A stretch of 64,000 bases of DNA from Candidatus Saccharimonadota bacterium (GCA_017437945.1 JAFRWP010000014.1:107795-171794), one strand, 5' to 3'. Positions 49,512 to 58,009 are shown, counted from the stretch's first letter. Made by a program: numbers and translations. Notes: a model not told the origin generated them from the sequence alone.

Positions 49512-50774
49512 TCAAACCTGTTTCACTACCACCGAAACGCCGTTCGGCACCACCGTTATCGTAGCGTCTTCGCCCTTCAGTGCCCGCGCCTGCGCAATCG
49601 CATCATTTAAGTTTTCCGCATAACCTACATGCATCTTTAGCAGCGCATCTTTCATCTCCGGACGCGTCACAAAAATCACTTTATAGTTCGCTATAATCCG
49701 CGCCATAATCTGACTCTCCCATTGCGCCGGAATCGTTTCCGTCATTGGCGTATGCGCAAATTTCTCAAATAGAGCAGAGAAGTCTTCGCAATCACACATC
49801 GTTTTATAAAACTCATCACTGCCAATGCCATCGGCCAATTCTGCACACATAATCAACACAGCCCCCTCTTTTGCCGTCGCCTCTGCCGCCGTTAATCCTT
49901 TAACACACTGGTAAACATTCTGATCAAGCGGTGCGCCATTATTGCTCGTAATCACGATATCCGCCGGCGCAGCTGGGACTTCGCAGAAACCACGTAGGAA
50001 ATTCACCCCTGCTTCATGCGCCTTCTCAAAATTACCCGCAAAAGCTGCCACCACGTTCTTTTCGCCATCAAGCACCACATTCACTATATATGCTAAGCGT
50101 GCCATCCGCGCACCCGCCACCATATCCGCATGAATCGGATTATCTTCTAGCACACCCGTTCGTGCCTGTGGTGCCGCAATAAACTCACCGCAATGGTTTG
50201 CGAGCACTGACTCTCTCGCTGCTACTCCAGGCAGTACGCTCTTGCGTCCCCCAGAATAACCCGCAAAGAAATGCGGCTCAATAAAGCCTTCAGCAATCAG
50301 TAAATCTGTCTCGACTGCCAAACGGTCTACTATCATCTTCGCGCCAGACGGCAACACGCCCAATTCTACGTTTTTAGCTGGATCAAATGCGTCATGGATT
50401 TCAATCTTATAATTATCAACAATCTCGTCGCCAAGCTTCTCGCGCAGCTCTTCCACGGAAGTCGCTCGATGCAAACCCGTCGCCACCAAAAACGTAATCT
50501 CCATTTCTGGATTCGCCGTCTTCAGTTCTTCAATCATCTTCGGCAAAATCGCTTTGCTCGGCACCGGTCGCGTATGGTCTGAAATAATAATCGTGCAGCG
50601 CTGCTTGCCAATTGCTATCATCCGCAAAGTATCCGAACCGATCGGATTTGCCATCGCATCCACTACAATCTCGGCAGCACTCTTATCCTCATGCATCTCG
50701 TCCACGAGTGATTGCAATATTGCGTCAAAATCACCGTCGTAACTCAAGAATCCTTTACCGTACGGAATTCTCAT
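49512..50774 (-). CDS. larA: Lactate racemase-like protein (LarA family)
   Basis: 420 residues, full length for LarA. SDHTRPVP, GLHRATSVEEL and the FFAGYSGGRKSVLPG motif are present; the Lys in GGRK is the residue that tethers the nickel-pincer nucleotide in Lactobacillus LarA. Family members racemise or epimerise 2-hydroxy acids. The cofactor needs LarB, LarC and LarE, none of which is in the window. Its start overlaps the end of the MurE-like gene by four bases (ATGA), so the two are translationally coupled, which suggests a D-hydroxyacid role in cell-wall synthesis. Confidence 0.88.
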   Translation of the reverse strand: MRIPYGKGFLSYDGDFDAILQSLVDEMHEDKSAAEIVVDAMANPIGSDTLRMIAIGKQRCTIIISDHTRPVPSKAILPKMIEELKTANPEMEITFLVATGLHRATSVEELREKLGDEIVDNYKIEIHDAFDPAKNVELGVLPSGAKMIVDRLAVETDLLIAEGFIEPHFFAGYSGGRKSVLPGVAARESVLANHCGEFIAAPQARTGVLEDNPIHADMVAGARMARLAYIVNVVLDGEKNVVAAFAGNFEKAHEAGVNFLRGFCEVPAAPADIVITSNNGAPLDQNVYQCVKGLTAAEATAKEGAVLIMCAELADGIGSDEFYKTMCDCEDFSALFEKFAHTPMTETIPAQWESQIMARIIANYKVIFVTRPEMKDALLKMHVGYAENLNDAIAQARALKGEDATITVVPNGVSVVVKQV

Positions 50775-52030
50775 TTCTTTTTCAACTTCTTTAACGCTTT
50801 TTTAATCTCGTCTAGCTCGTAATAATCATGTGGACCATCCGCACGCTCAATCGTTTTCTCATTGCCTTTACCAAGGAAGAGCACCGTATCACCGCGCTTC
50901 GCCATCTTGCAAGCCTCATAAATCGCCTCTGGACGATTAGCATACATAAACAAGCTTTCGCCGTCTTTCTTGCCGTATTCGCGTGCACCCTCCGCAATCT
51001 GCTCACGGATTTCTTCGCCTGGAGTATCGCGATCATCTTCTTCTGTCAAAATCACGATATCTGCGTATTTACCCGCAATCTCACCCTGCGGCTTACGCTT
51101 AGATGGGTCTCTACGACCGCCCGCAGAACCAAATAATACAATCAGACGCCCTGAAGTCGCCTTTTTCATGTCTGGCAGCAACTTCTCGAATGCATCCGGT
51201 GTATGTGCATAGTCCATGATCGCCGAGAAGCTCTGACCTTCGTCAATTTTCACCATCCGGCCTTCTACTTCGGTCAGCGCAAAGATACCATCTGCTATTT
51301 CTTTATCGGTCAGACCTAAACGTTTACCTACCGCCACGCAGGCCAGGGAATTGGATACATTGAACTGTCCCGCAATCTGCGTTTTTATCTTCAAGCCTTC
51401 TGCTGGAATATCATATTCCACACCGTCCGGCTTCAGCTTCACATTTTCAGCCTTTAGACGACCTTTCTTAATGCCATAAGTCGTGTACTCTTTAATATCG
51501 TATTCAAAATACTTCGCCGAAGGATCATCCGCATTAATTACGCCGTATTTCGCCTGCTTGAACAGTTTGCGTTTTGCATCGCGATAACGCTCGAACGTTT
51601 TGTGATAATCCAAATGCTCATGCGTCACGTTTGTCAGCACTGCAATGTCTATTGGCACGCCTAAATCACGATGCTGCGCCAATGCATGGCTGGTTAATTC
51701 CAGTACCAAATATTCTGCGCCCGCTTCACGAATCTTCTTAATGCGTTCGTTCAGGAGCTTACAGTCAACCGTTGTCATATGCTCCATCTGTTCATGAATC
51801 TCGTCTACGCCCCAACCGACCGTCGTCATTACGCCAGTTTTATGGCCGGCTTCATTCAACATCTTCCAAACCATAAAGGAAGTTGTCGTCTTGCCATTTG
51901 TGCCCGTAATGCCAATCACGGTCATTTTCTTGGCAGGGAAGCCGTAACGCGCCCCCCAAAACGCCGCCTTACCAATGTGGTAAGGAATTACTAAACTATC
52001 ATAAAATGGAATTTTCTCTTTTATACCCAT
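50771..52030 (-). CDS. MurE-like Mur ligase
   Basis: 419 residues. Central ATPase domain with intact GITGTNGKTTT (about residues 38-48), the HxxEHLDYH motif, a carbamylated-Lys region (RKLFKQAK), and a C-terminal domain with IMDYAHTPDAFEKLL and GSAGGRRDPSKR. It lacks most of the N-terminal UDP-binding domain of standard MurE (about 90 residues shorter). The DNPR specificity motif for diaminopimelate is replaced by EEDDRDTP, so the added residue is unknown. Leaderless: minus-strand TATCAT (52037-52042) ends six bases before the ATG. Coupled to larA. Confidence 0.9.
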   Translation of the reverse strand: MGIKEKIPFYDSLVIPYHIGKAAFWGARYGFPAKKMTVIGITGTNGKTTTSFMVWKMLNEAGHKTGVMTTVGWGVDEIHEQMEHMTTVDCKLLNERIKKIREAGAEYLVLELTSHALAQHRDLGVPIDIAVLTNVTHEHLDYHKTFERYRDAKRKLFKQAKYGVINADDPSAKYFEYDIKEYTTYGIKKGRLKAENVKLKPDGVEYDIPAEGLKIKTQIAGQFNVSNSLACVAVGKRLGLTDKEIADGIFALTEVEGRMVKIDEGQSFSAIMDYAHTPDAFEKLLPDMKKATSGRLIVLFGSAGGRRDPSKRKPQGEIAGKYADIVILTEEDDRDTPGEEIREQIAEGAREYGKKDGESLFMYANRPEAIYEACKMAKRGDTVLFLGKGNEKTIERADGPHDYYELDEIKKALKKLKKK

Positions 52031-52073
52031 ACCTTAATGATACCCCAACCAACCTAAAAGCGCACTTTTCGTC

Positions 52074-52085
52074 TATAATAAGCTT
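52074..52085 (+). promoter_or_regulatory. Leaderless promoter of the 52086 gene
   Basis: TATAAT (52074-52079), six bases before the ATG, no Shine-Dalgarno. It is back-to-back with the leaderless promoter of the MurE-like gene, only about 31 bases away. Confidence 0.7.
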
Positions 52086-52787
52086 ATGGTAAAAACACCA
52101 AAAACTCCCGCAAATCAGCCCGTCGATAAAATTGGCCGTCGCAATACCATCATCATTCTTATCTGTATTTTCCTAATTTTTGGTGTATTACTCTGGATCT
52201 TAATCTATCCGTTCATTCGTCCTAATTTTGATCGCGCTTATCGCACCAAAGCCGGCATCCTTACACCAACTCAGATTGAAACTATCGGCAGTCAACCTAT
52301 TCAGGGCGACGGCTGGTCTGGCTTCGTTCGTTACCGCGCCAAATACACCGTTTGGGGCCTCGTCATGAATAATACCAGCTACAATAGCGATTCTCTGTAT
52401 GACAAAATGTCTCCTCTAGACATTGGTCTAGCGTGGGGCGAAATGGCCGAGAATAACCATCTCATCAAATGGGTCCGTGGCTATCGCCATGTCACTGCCT
52501 CCATAAATGCATATTCGGGAATGTTTATCCGCCAAGACGACGAAAAACTATTCAAACAATATTCCAACAACCACCTAATCTTTACCGATCCTGAGCTCCT
52601 CAAAAAAGCTCAGGGACTTCAGCTTGGAGATTACGTCAAAATCCAAGGCTACCTCGTCGACGCCGAGGCGCACAAATCCAATGAGCCAGCCATAAAATAC
52701 AATCTTTATACCAGCCTCACGCGAGACGACGAAGGGGAAGACTCCCGCGAAGTCATCCTCGTTACTAAACTCGAAATTCTAGATTAG
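52086..52787 (+). CDS. Single-pass membrane protein, unknown function
   Basis: 233 residues. Basic N-terminus, membrane helix at about 22-45 (IIILICIFLIFGVLLWILIYPFI), then a domain of about 190 residues without cysteines, predicted outside. A LGDYVKIQGYLVDAEAH segment suggests an OB-like barrel. No family recognised. The 3' end overlaps the convergent serpin gene by four bases. Confidence 0.78.
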   Translation: MVKTPKTPANQPVDKIGRRNTIIILICIFLIFGVLLWILIYPFIRPNFDRAYRTKAGILTPTQIETIGSQPIQGDGWSGFVRYRAKYTVWGLVMNNTSYNSDSLYDKMSPLDIGLAWGEMAENNHLIKWVRGYRHVTASINAYSGMFIRQDDEKLFKQYSNNHLIFTDPELLKKAQGLQLGDYVKIQGYLVDAEAHKSNEPAIKYNLYTSLTRDDEGEDSREVILVTKLEILD

Positions 52788-55063
52788 TTAGTTGCCGCTA
52801 CGCCTTCGTAGACAGTACCCATGAACCATACTTCACCTGTTTCCTTATCACGAATCAGATACAAGAATGGTTTATCAAATATCATATCAATCTCTACTGT
52901 TGGCACATCGAAGGAATACTCGAATCCAGTATCCATTGCGCTGCCTACACCGATAATCGTAGTTGCGGCCGCTGCTTTTACGCCAAAGTTCGTGAACTGA
53001 ATCTTTGCCGCATGCTTAATACTACCCACCGAAACATTATCGTCGGCCGACTTTAACATCTTTGAAAGATCAGCATCTTCTCGGAATACTTTTTCAACAC
53101 CAAGTTTCTTAAACTCATCTACAAGATCAACATCTTCATCGAAATCAAACTCTGGCACGCTACCAATTACTTTCGTAACTTCACCTTCTTCAAAGTTCTC
53201 ATTCTTGATGTCTTTCAAGCTTTCAATCAACTCCGAAATCTCTTTTGCGCTTATATCGCTTATAAACTCACTCAACGACTCCTGAGTCGGCATAATCCCC
53301 ACATACTGTAGCTGTGTGCCATCATATTCCTTAAAATCTTTCGCAAATACTTTTACAGTGTCATCGAAATACATCTTAAAGGTTGTCGAAGAATCTGATT
53401 TGCCGAAGTTGTTGTTTATATCACTGACGTATTTATCGATATATTCATCAATATCATCAGCACCAGCTAAGCTACATTCATATTCGTAATGACGTTCCGC
53501 CACGCACTTATCATAGGCGTCTCTCACTGTGCTGCGTACTTTTTCTTCACCGATTACCTTAATCAAATCGTAATTGTTAATTGCTGCCCCGAACTCCATC
53601 GCGAGCGTTTCTTTGCCGTTAAATTCAATTGAGTCGCGCCATTCGCTGTCATAAAGACCCACCTGGGCACCAAACTTTTCGTGGATAAAGCCACCGTTAT
53701 AATTGCCATTATCCTTACAATCCTTGTACTTGTTGGCTGCGCATTGAATCATGTTGTCCCACTCCATATCAATTGCGACCGTATTTCCAATTACAAACAT
53801 CGCACCATTCAGGTCACTATCCGACAAAATCTTTGGAATCAAGTTAAGCGTATTAGTATAAACCCAGTCATTAATTGTTGCAGCGTTATTAAACGGATCA
53901 TAAATCGTTGCAGTATTATATCTATCTTTAATTGCATCCGTATAGGATTTCTTAATGTGGTCTTTGAAATCGTCTCTTACGAAGAATGCATTCGCAACCG
54001 ATAAGTGCTCGCTATTTGTGTAATTCTTCGGTTTATAGTCGCCAATTACGTCGACCATTTCCTGCATCGTGCTGCCATCGGTGGCATCCATCAAAATCGA
54101 CATCGCAATCTTAATCGACATAGGGCTATAGACAATATTCTTATCACCCTTAAAGTTCTTCAAGAGCTTTACGTCAAAATCCGATAGGCCATCAACTTTG
54201 CTTGGTGGTAAATCGCCCCGATTATTGTTGCCGCCACCACCTGAATTACCACCATTTAATGCGCCACTCAGGGCAAAATAAATGCTACCGCCAATCAAGA
54301 GCAGTAATGCAATCGCAATCGCAACAAATAATCCAGTCTTATTACTCTTTTTCTTTTCTTCCGCCGGTTTGACTGGGAAAGTGCTGTTAGCTTGCGTACT
54401 ATCCACTGGTGCATTCACGCCTTCTACTACAATTGGTGCATCTTCAGCCGGTTTTTCGTCTTCGGTAGGTGTTTCCTCGACAGGAGCATCTTCGATCGGT
54501 TCATCCTCAGCCCGTTCGTCTTCCGTCGTTTCTTCCTCAACTGGTTTTTCCTCAGCCAACTCATCGTTAGTAGGTTCTTCCTCTTCGACCGGTTTTTCTT
54601 CCTCAACCGGCATCTCATCTTCAGCTGGAGTTTCTCCGTCGGTAAACTCTTCGTCCTGAGCTGGTTCTTCTTCGGTGGTAACATCCTCAATGTCAGCCGC
54701 TAGGGTGGTTTCTTCGCTAGCTTCCGCCGCATCGGCTGCTTCCGCAGCTTTTTCTTCTTCGGTAGTTTCTTCGGTGGTTTCTTCAGCTTCTTCGGCTTTT
54801 TCTTCTTCCTCTAAAGCTTCGAGCTCGGAATCAAGCTCACTCTCGGTGGTTTCATCTTCGGTAGGTTTTGGCTTTTCGGCCTTTTCCGCGGGGTCATCCT
54901 CAGGAGCTGGTAAATCTCCCTCAATCAACTCTGTATCATCCGTCGGCAAATCAGTACTCTCGTCACCCGGACTTTCAATATCCGCGCTCACGAGCTCCAT
55001 ATCTTTTTCGCTTACTTCAAGTTCGAATTCGGATTTATTACCACCGTCATCCATAAAAACCAC
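52784..55063 (-). CDS. Membrane-anchored serpin with long acidic N-terminus
   Basis: 759 residues. An acidic Glu/Thr/Pro/Asp-rich region (about 1-240) precedes one membrane helix (about 245-268, GLFVAIAIALLLLIGGSIYFAL), a Gly/Asn linker and a serpin domain (about 290-759). Serpin marks: NIVYSPMSIKIAMSILMDAT, VANAFFVRDDF, hinge FGVKAAAATTI and the C-terminal DKPFLYLIRDKETGEVWFMGTV. The hinge AAAAT run is that of inhibitory serpins, and counting from it places the scissile bond near IIGVGS-AM. The serpin domain has an insertion with four cysteines. It probably inhibits serine or cysteine proteases of a host or competitor at the cell surface. Confidence 0.93.
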   Translation of the reverse strand: MVFMDDGGNKSEFELEVSEKDMELVSADIESPGDESTDLPTDDTELIEGDLPAPEDDPAEKAEKPKPTEDETTESELDSELEALEEEEKAEEAEETTEETTEEEKAAEAADAAEASEETTLAADIEDVTTEEEPAQDEEFTDGETPAEDEMPVEEEKPVEEEEPTNDELAEEKPVEEETTEDERAEDEPIEDAPVEETPTEDEKPAEDAPIVVEGVNAPVDSTQANSTFPVKPAEEKKKSNKTGLFVAIAIALLLLIGGSIYFALSGALNGGNSGGGGNNNRGDLPPSKVDGLSDFDVKLLKNFKGDKNIVYSPMSIKIAMSILMDATDGSTMQEMVDVIGDYKPKNYTNSEHLSVANAFFVRDDFKDHIKKSYTDAIKDRYNTATIYDPFNNAATINDWVYTNTLNLIPKILSDSDLNGAMFVIGNTVAIDMEWDNMIQCAANKYKDCKDNGNYNGGFIHEKFGAQVGLYDSEWRDSIEFNGKETLAMEFGAAINNYDLIKVIGEEKVRSTVRDAYDKCVAERHYEYECSLAGADDIDEYIDKYVSDINNNFGKSDSSTTFKMYFDDTVKVFAKDFKEYDGTQLQYVGIMPTQESLSEFISDISAKEISELIESLKDIKNENFEEGEVTKVIGSVPEFDFDEDVDLVDEFKKLGVEKVFREDADLSKMLKSADDNVSVGSIKHAAKIQFTNFGVKAAAATTIIGVGSAMDTGFEYSFDVPTVEIDMIFDKPFLYLIRDKETGEVWFMGTVYEGVAATN

Positions 55064-55137
55064 CTACCTTTCTTTATCTATTATTATACCGCATATGTAT
55101 ATTTTTTCCTAATAATCTCTAATAAACCACTAGTATT

Positions 55138-55164
55138 TAGCACTCGACGCTTGACAGTGCTAAT
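55138..55164 (+). promoter_or_regulatory. CIRCE operator (HrcA site)
   Basis: TTAGCACTC (55138-55146), nine-base spacer, CAGTGCTAA (55156-55164): the CIRCE inverted repeat with one mismatch in the right arm. It overlaps the groES -35, so HrcA should repress by occlusion. hrcA itself is not in the window. Confidence 0.93.
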
Positions 55165-55180
55165 ACACCATACTAAACTA
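55152..55180 (+). promoter_or_regulatory. groES-groEL promoter
   Basis: TTGACA (55152-55157, inside CIRCE), 17-base spacer, TAAACT (55175-55180). The leader of about 23 bases carries TAGGAGG. Confidence 0.82.
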
Positions 55181-55209
55181 GAAATATACCAAAATATTAG
55201 GAGGAAAAC

Positions 55210-55464
55210 ATGGCAATTAAACCTCTCGCTGATCGTGTCGTCGCTAAGAAAGACGCCGCCGTCGAACAAACCGCATCCGGCATTTTACTTGGTGAAGCAA
55301 AAGAGAAGCAGAATACCGCAGTTGTCGAATCCATCGGCCCAGATGTGAAGAACGTCAAAAAAGGCGATCGCATCCTTTACCGTGAATACTCAGCTACCGA
55401 AGTTAAGTTAGATAGCAAAGACTATCTCATTATCAAAGAAGAAGATATTTTAGCAACTTTATAA
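55210..55464 (+). CDS. groES: Co-chaperonin GroES
   Basis: 84 residues, short but complete. Family pattern: IKPLADRVV, the mobile loop TASGILLGEA, VKKGDRILYREYSATEVKL and the C-terminal YLIIKEEDILA. Caps the GroEL chamber. AGGAGG lies before the ATG. First gene of the heat-shock operon, with a CIRCE site in its promoter. Confidence 0.97.
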   Translation: MAIKPLADRVVAKKDAAVEQTASGILLGEAKEKQNTAVVESIGPDVKNVKKGDRILYREYSATEVKLDSKDYLIIKEEDILATL

Positions 55465-55488
55465 ACTAAATCATCTATTCTCGCTCGC

Positions 55489-55601
55489 GAGCAGTTTTAT
55501 GTTCTTATGAAGAACGCACGCAGCCCACGGGCGAGTAAGCAAGTGGCCCTGTGACGACAGGCGCCACGCAGCGTGTTCTGAATAAGAATGTAAAACTGCT
55601 C
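55489..55601 (+). repeat. Long imperfect inverted repeat (hairpin) between groES and groEL
   Basis: Left arm GAGCAGTTTTA (55489-55499), TTCTTAT (55502-55508) and AGAAC (55511-55515) pair with TAAAACTGCTC (55591-55601), ATAAGAA (55582-55588) and GTTCT (55575-55579), separated by matching 2 x 2 internal loops. The tip holds GTGGC-CCTGT/ACAGG-GCCAC (55543-55567) and a small GCC/GGC hairpin. A separate GCTCA/TGAGC hairpin (55598-55611) competes with the base and sits just before the groEL Shine-Dalgarno AAAGGAG. No gene is visible in this 160-base gap. Confidence 0.85.
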
Positions 55602-55624
55602 ACAAGTGAGCATAAAGGAGAAAT

Positions 55625-57250
55625 ATGGCAAAAAAAGTATTTTATGATGCTGAAGCCCGTGAGAAAATTCTTGGCGGCGCCAAAGCACTCTACGACGCCG
55701 TAAAGGTCACCTTTGGTCCAAAAGGCCGCAACGTAGTTATCGAAAAAAGCTACGGTGCCCCAACTATCACCCATGATGGCGTAACCGTCGCCGAAGCAAT
55801 TGATCTTGGCAACAATGACGACGAAACTCTTGGCTACCAACTCGGCGCCAAACTCATCAAGTCTGCTGCTCAAAAACTTAACAAAGTCGCCGGTGATGGC
55901 ACCACTACTGTGACAGTCCTTACCTACAACATTATCGCTGAGGCAAACAAACTCATCGCAGCTGGTCACAATCCTATGGACCTTCGTAAAGGCATCGAGG
56001 CCGCTGGCGCTGAAATCGTCAAAGGCATCGACAAGATGGCCGAAAAAATCGACGGTGATAGCCAAAAAATCGCCGAAGTCGCCACTATTTCTGCTGGCGA
56101 TGCTGAAATCGGCAAGCTCATTGCTGACGTCATTGAAAAAATCGGCAAAGATGGCGTTGTTACCGTAGAACAAGGTCAGGGCCTCGAAATGCAATCCGAA
56201 ATTACCGAAGGCTTCACTTATGATAAAGGTTTCGCTTCCGCTTTCTTCGTGACCGATGCTAACCGCCAAGAAGCTACTTTTGATAAACCTGACATCTTGA
56301 TTACCGATAAAAAGATCACTGCCGTCAACGATATCGTGCCATTCCTTGAAAAGATGGCCCAAACTGGCCGCAAAGACCTCGTCATTATCGCCGAGGAAGT
56401 TGAAGGCGAAGCTCTTAGCGTACTCGTCCTCAACAAGCTTAAAGGCGTCTTCAATACTCTCGTATTGAAAGCTCCAGCCTTTGGTGATCGCCGCAAGGAA
56501 ATTATGGAAGATATCGCCACCCTCACCGGTGCTACCGTCGTATCAGCCGACAAAGGCATGAGCCTCGAGACGTCTGGTCTTGAAGTCCTCGGTTCCGCCC
56601 ACAAGATTATCGCTACTAAAGATGAAACCACCATCATCAAAGGTGCCGGCAAAGCCGCCGATATTAAAGCTCGTATTGCTCAAATCGAAGCCCACGCCGA
56701 AGCATCCAATTCCGAATACGAAAAAGGCGAACTCAATAAACGTGCTGCCGCCCTCAAGGGTCGCGTCGCGGTTATTAAAGTCGGTGGTGCAACCGAAACC
56801 GAAATCGATGAGAAGAAATATCGCGTCGATGATGCTGTTGCCGCAACTAAAGCCGCCCTCGATGAAGGTATCGTTCCTGGCGGTGGCGTCACGCTCGTAA
56901 ATCTTAGCAAGAAGCTCAAAGATGATAATGCCGGCGCAACCATCTTAAAGAATGCCCTTAAGGCTCCGTTCATCCAAATCACCGAGAATGCAGGCCTCAA
57001 CAGCCAAGCACTCCTTGCCCAAGTTGAAACCGCCAAAGATGGCCAGGGCGTAAACGTCATGGCACCAGAGAAGGGAATTATCGACCTCAAGAAAGCCGGC
57101 GTCATCGATCCAGCCCGCGTCACTCGCGAAGCTGTTCAGAATGCCGTCAGCATTGCAGCCACCACTATTACGATGGGTGCTTTGATTGTCGACCTTCCAG
57201 AAAAAGACAATGCCGCAGCCGCCGGTGCTGGCATGGGTGGAATGTATTAA
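55625..57250 (+). CDS. groEL: Chaperonin GroEL
   Basis: 541 residues, full length. The N-terminal VKVTFGPKGRNVV, the ATP-binding GDGTTTVTVL (about residues 85-95) with its catalytic Asp, the apical and intermediate domains, VDDAVAATKAALDEGIVPGGG and a Gly/Met C-terminal tail (AGMGGMY) are all present. Forms the double-ring folding chamber with GroES. Unusually, a long structured intergenic region precedes it. AAAGGAG upstream of the ATG. Confidence 0.99.
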   Translation: MAKKVFYDAEAREKILGGAKALYDAVKVTFGPKGRNVVIEKSYGAPTITHDGVTVAEAIDLGNNDDETLGYQLGAKLIKSAAQKLNKVAGDGTTTVTVLTYNIIAEANKLIAAGHNPMDLRKGIEAAGAEIVKGIDKMAEKIDGDSQKIAEVATISAGDAEIGKLIADVIEKIGKDGVVTVEQGQGLEMQSEITEGFTYDKGFASAFFVTDANRQEATFDKPDILITDKKITAVNDIVPFLEKMAQTGRKDLVIIAEEVEGEALSVLVLNKLKGVFNTLVLKAPAFGDRRKEIMEDIATLTGATVVSADKGMSLETSGLEVLGSAHKIIATKDETTIIKGAGKAADIKARIAQIEAHAEASNSEYEKGELNKRAAALKGRVAVIKVGGATETEIDEKKYRVDDAVAATKAALDEGIVPGGGVTLVNLSKKLKDDNAGATILKNALKAPFIQITENAGLNSQALLAQVETAKDGQGVNVMAPEKGIIDLKKAGVIDPARVTREAVQNAVSIAATTITMGALIVDLPEKDNAAAAGAGMGGMY

Positions 57251-57280
57251 AAACATCTCCTAATCAAATCTCACACACTG

Positions 57281-57309
57281 AAATGCCCCTACCAAAAGGG
57301 GCATTTTTA
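57281..57309 (+). terminator. Terminator of groEL
   Basis: AAATGCCCCT/AGGGGCATTT stem and TTTTTA; the T-run continues into the extended -10 of the next gene (57313-57318). Confidence 0.93.
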
Positions 57310-57312
57310 TGT

Positions 57313-57318
57313 TATAAT
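57313..57318 (+). promoter_or_regulatory. Extended -10 of the 57372 gene
   Basis: TATGT-TATAAT directly on the groEL terminator T-run. The leader has a perfect GCTCAA/TTGAGC hairpin. Confidence 0.7.
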
Positions 57319-57371
57319 AATAAAGCTCAACTGATTGAGCGTTCTTTTGTGAGAGGAAAGGAGATTGGGGA

Positions 57372-57566
57372 ATGAAAATTGCGTCGTCCATCCGTGAGTA
57401 TCTTAAAACAAAGAGAAAACGTCAAGAAGATCTGCTATATAATCGCAAAGTGTGCCCATATTGCAAGGGTACCCGCATCGACATCGATCATCCCAACAAC
57501 TATTACACCCAACAAAATCGTGCATGCAGTGTCTGCAATGGCACTGGATTCGTTCCTACCAATTAA
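57372..57566 (+). CDS. Small protein with DnaJ-type zinc motif
   Basis: 64 residues. Basic N-terminus, then CPYCKGTR and CSVCNGTGF, a pair of CxxCxG(x)G knuckles like one zinc centre of DnaJ. No J-domain. It lies next to groEL but has its own promoter. It might bind zinc and unfolded protein or RNA. Shine-Dalgarno AAAGGAG lies about ten bases upstream. Confidence 0.8.
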   Translation: MKIASSIREYLKTKRKRQEDLLYNRKVCPYCKGTRIDIDHPNNYYTQQNRACSVCNGTGFVPTN

Positions 57567-57579
57567 ACACCTTCTCATC

Positions 57580-57608
57580 AAATCCGCCCCTCCCAGGGCG
57601 GGTTTTTC
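57580..57608 (+). terminator. Terminator after the 57372 gene
   Basis: CCGCCC/GGGCGG stem and GTTTTTC; a TATAAT (57629-57634) for the next gene follows. Confidence 0.85.
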
Positions 57609-57675
57609 TATCTCTGTTGCTAATCCGTTATAATAACAGCACGCACCTTAACACTATAGAAGGAGTGTGATCATT

Positions 57676-57891
57676 TTGTCTCCACCCAAAGGCTCCGATG
57701 ACCCCGGTTTTCTCAGTGTCACTTCTGAGCATATTGACATCTTGGGACTATTTACGCCGCTCAACCAACAAATCGAAATGCAAAAATGGCTCTCATCGCC
57801 AGGGAAGATCTATAATCCCCAGTTTATCTACGATGAATCGATCATTCGCGCAAACCTGAATCAAGCCAAACAACTCCTTCTCGAACTTTAA
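57676..57891 (+). CDS. Small hypothetical protein
   Basis: 71 residues if a TTG at 57676 is used (ten bases after GGAG); a GTG at 57667 is in frame but only one base from the Shine-Dalgarno. Soluble, no motif. The promoter has TATAAT at 57629-57634. Start codon choice is uncertain. Confidence 0.6.
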   Translation: MSPPKGSDDPGFLSVTSEHIDILGLFTPLNQQIEMQKWLSSPGKIYNPQFIYDESIIRANLNQAKQLLLEL

Positions 57892-57894
57892 TTC

Positions 57895-57924
57895 AAAGCC
57901 ACCTCCATGGGTGGCTTGACTTTT
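57895..57924 (+). terminator. Terminator fused to the following promoter
   Basis: AAGCCACC/GGTGGCTT stem; the trailing TTGACTTTT supplies both the T-rich tail and the next -35 (57916-57921). Confidence 0.82.
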
Positions 57925-57957
57925 ACCCAATAGTTATTGCATAATAATACTATTGGG
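57916..57957 (+). promoter_or_regulatory. Promoter of the 58010 gene inside a dyad
   Basis: TTGACT (57916-57921), 18-base spacer, CATAAT (57940-57945). A perfect inverted repeat CCCAATAG (57926-57933) / CTATTGGG (57950-57957) brackets the -10, suggesting an operator or a 5' hairpin. Confidence 0.65.
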
Positions 57958-58009
57958 CCACAGAAGTCAAATGCCCCAATGATCTTTCATGTATAGGAAG
58001 GAGCAGCAT

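Noticed and set aside
54282..55112. Long plus-strand Ser-rich reading frames opposite the serpin N-terminus
   Set aside because: They mirror the Glu-rich codons of the serpin acidic region (GAA/GAG read backwards as Ser/Phe) and have no start signals.
55489..55601. Integron attC site between groES and groEL
   Set aside because: The fold is attC-like in shape, but the conserved core sites (GTTRRRY/RYYYAAC) are not in the right places and no integrase is present.
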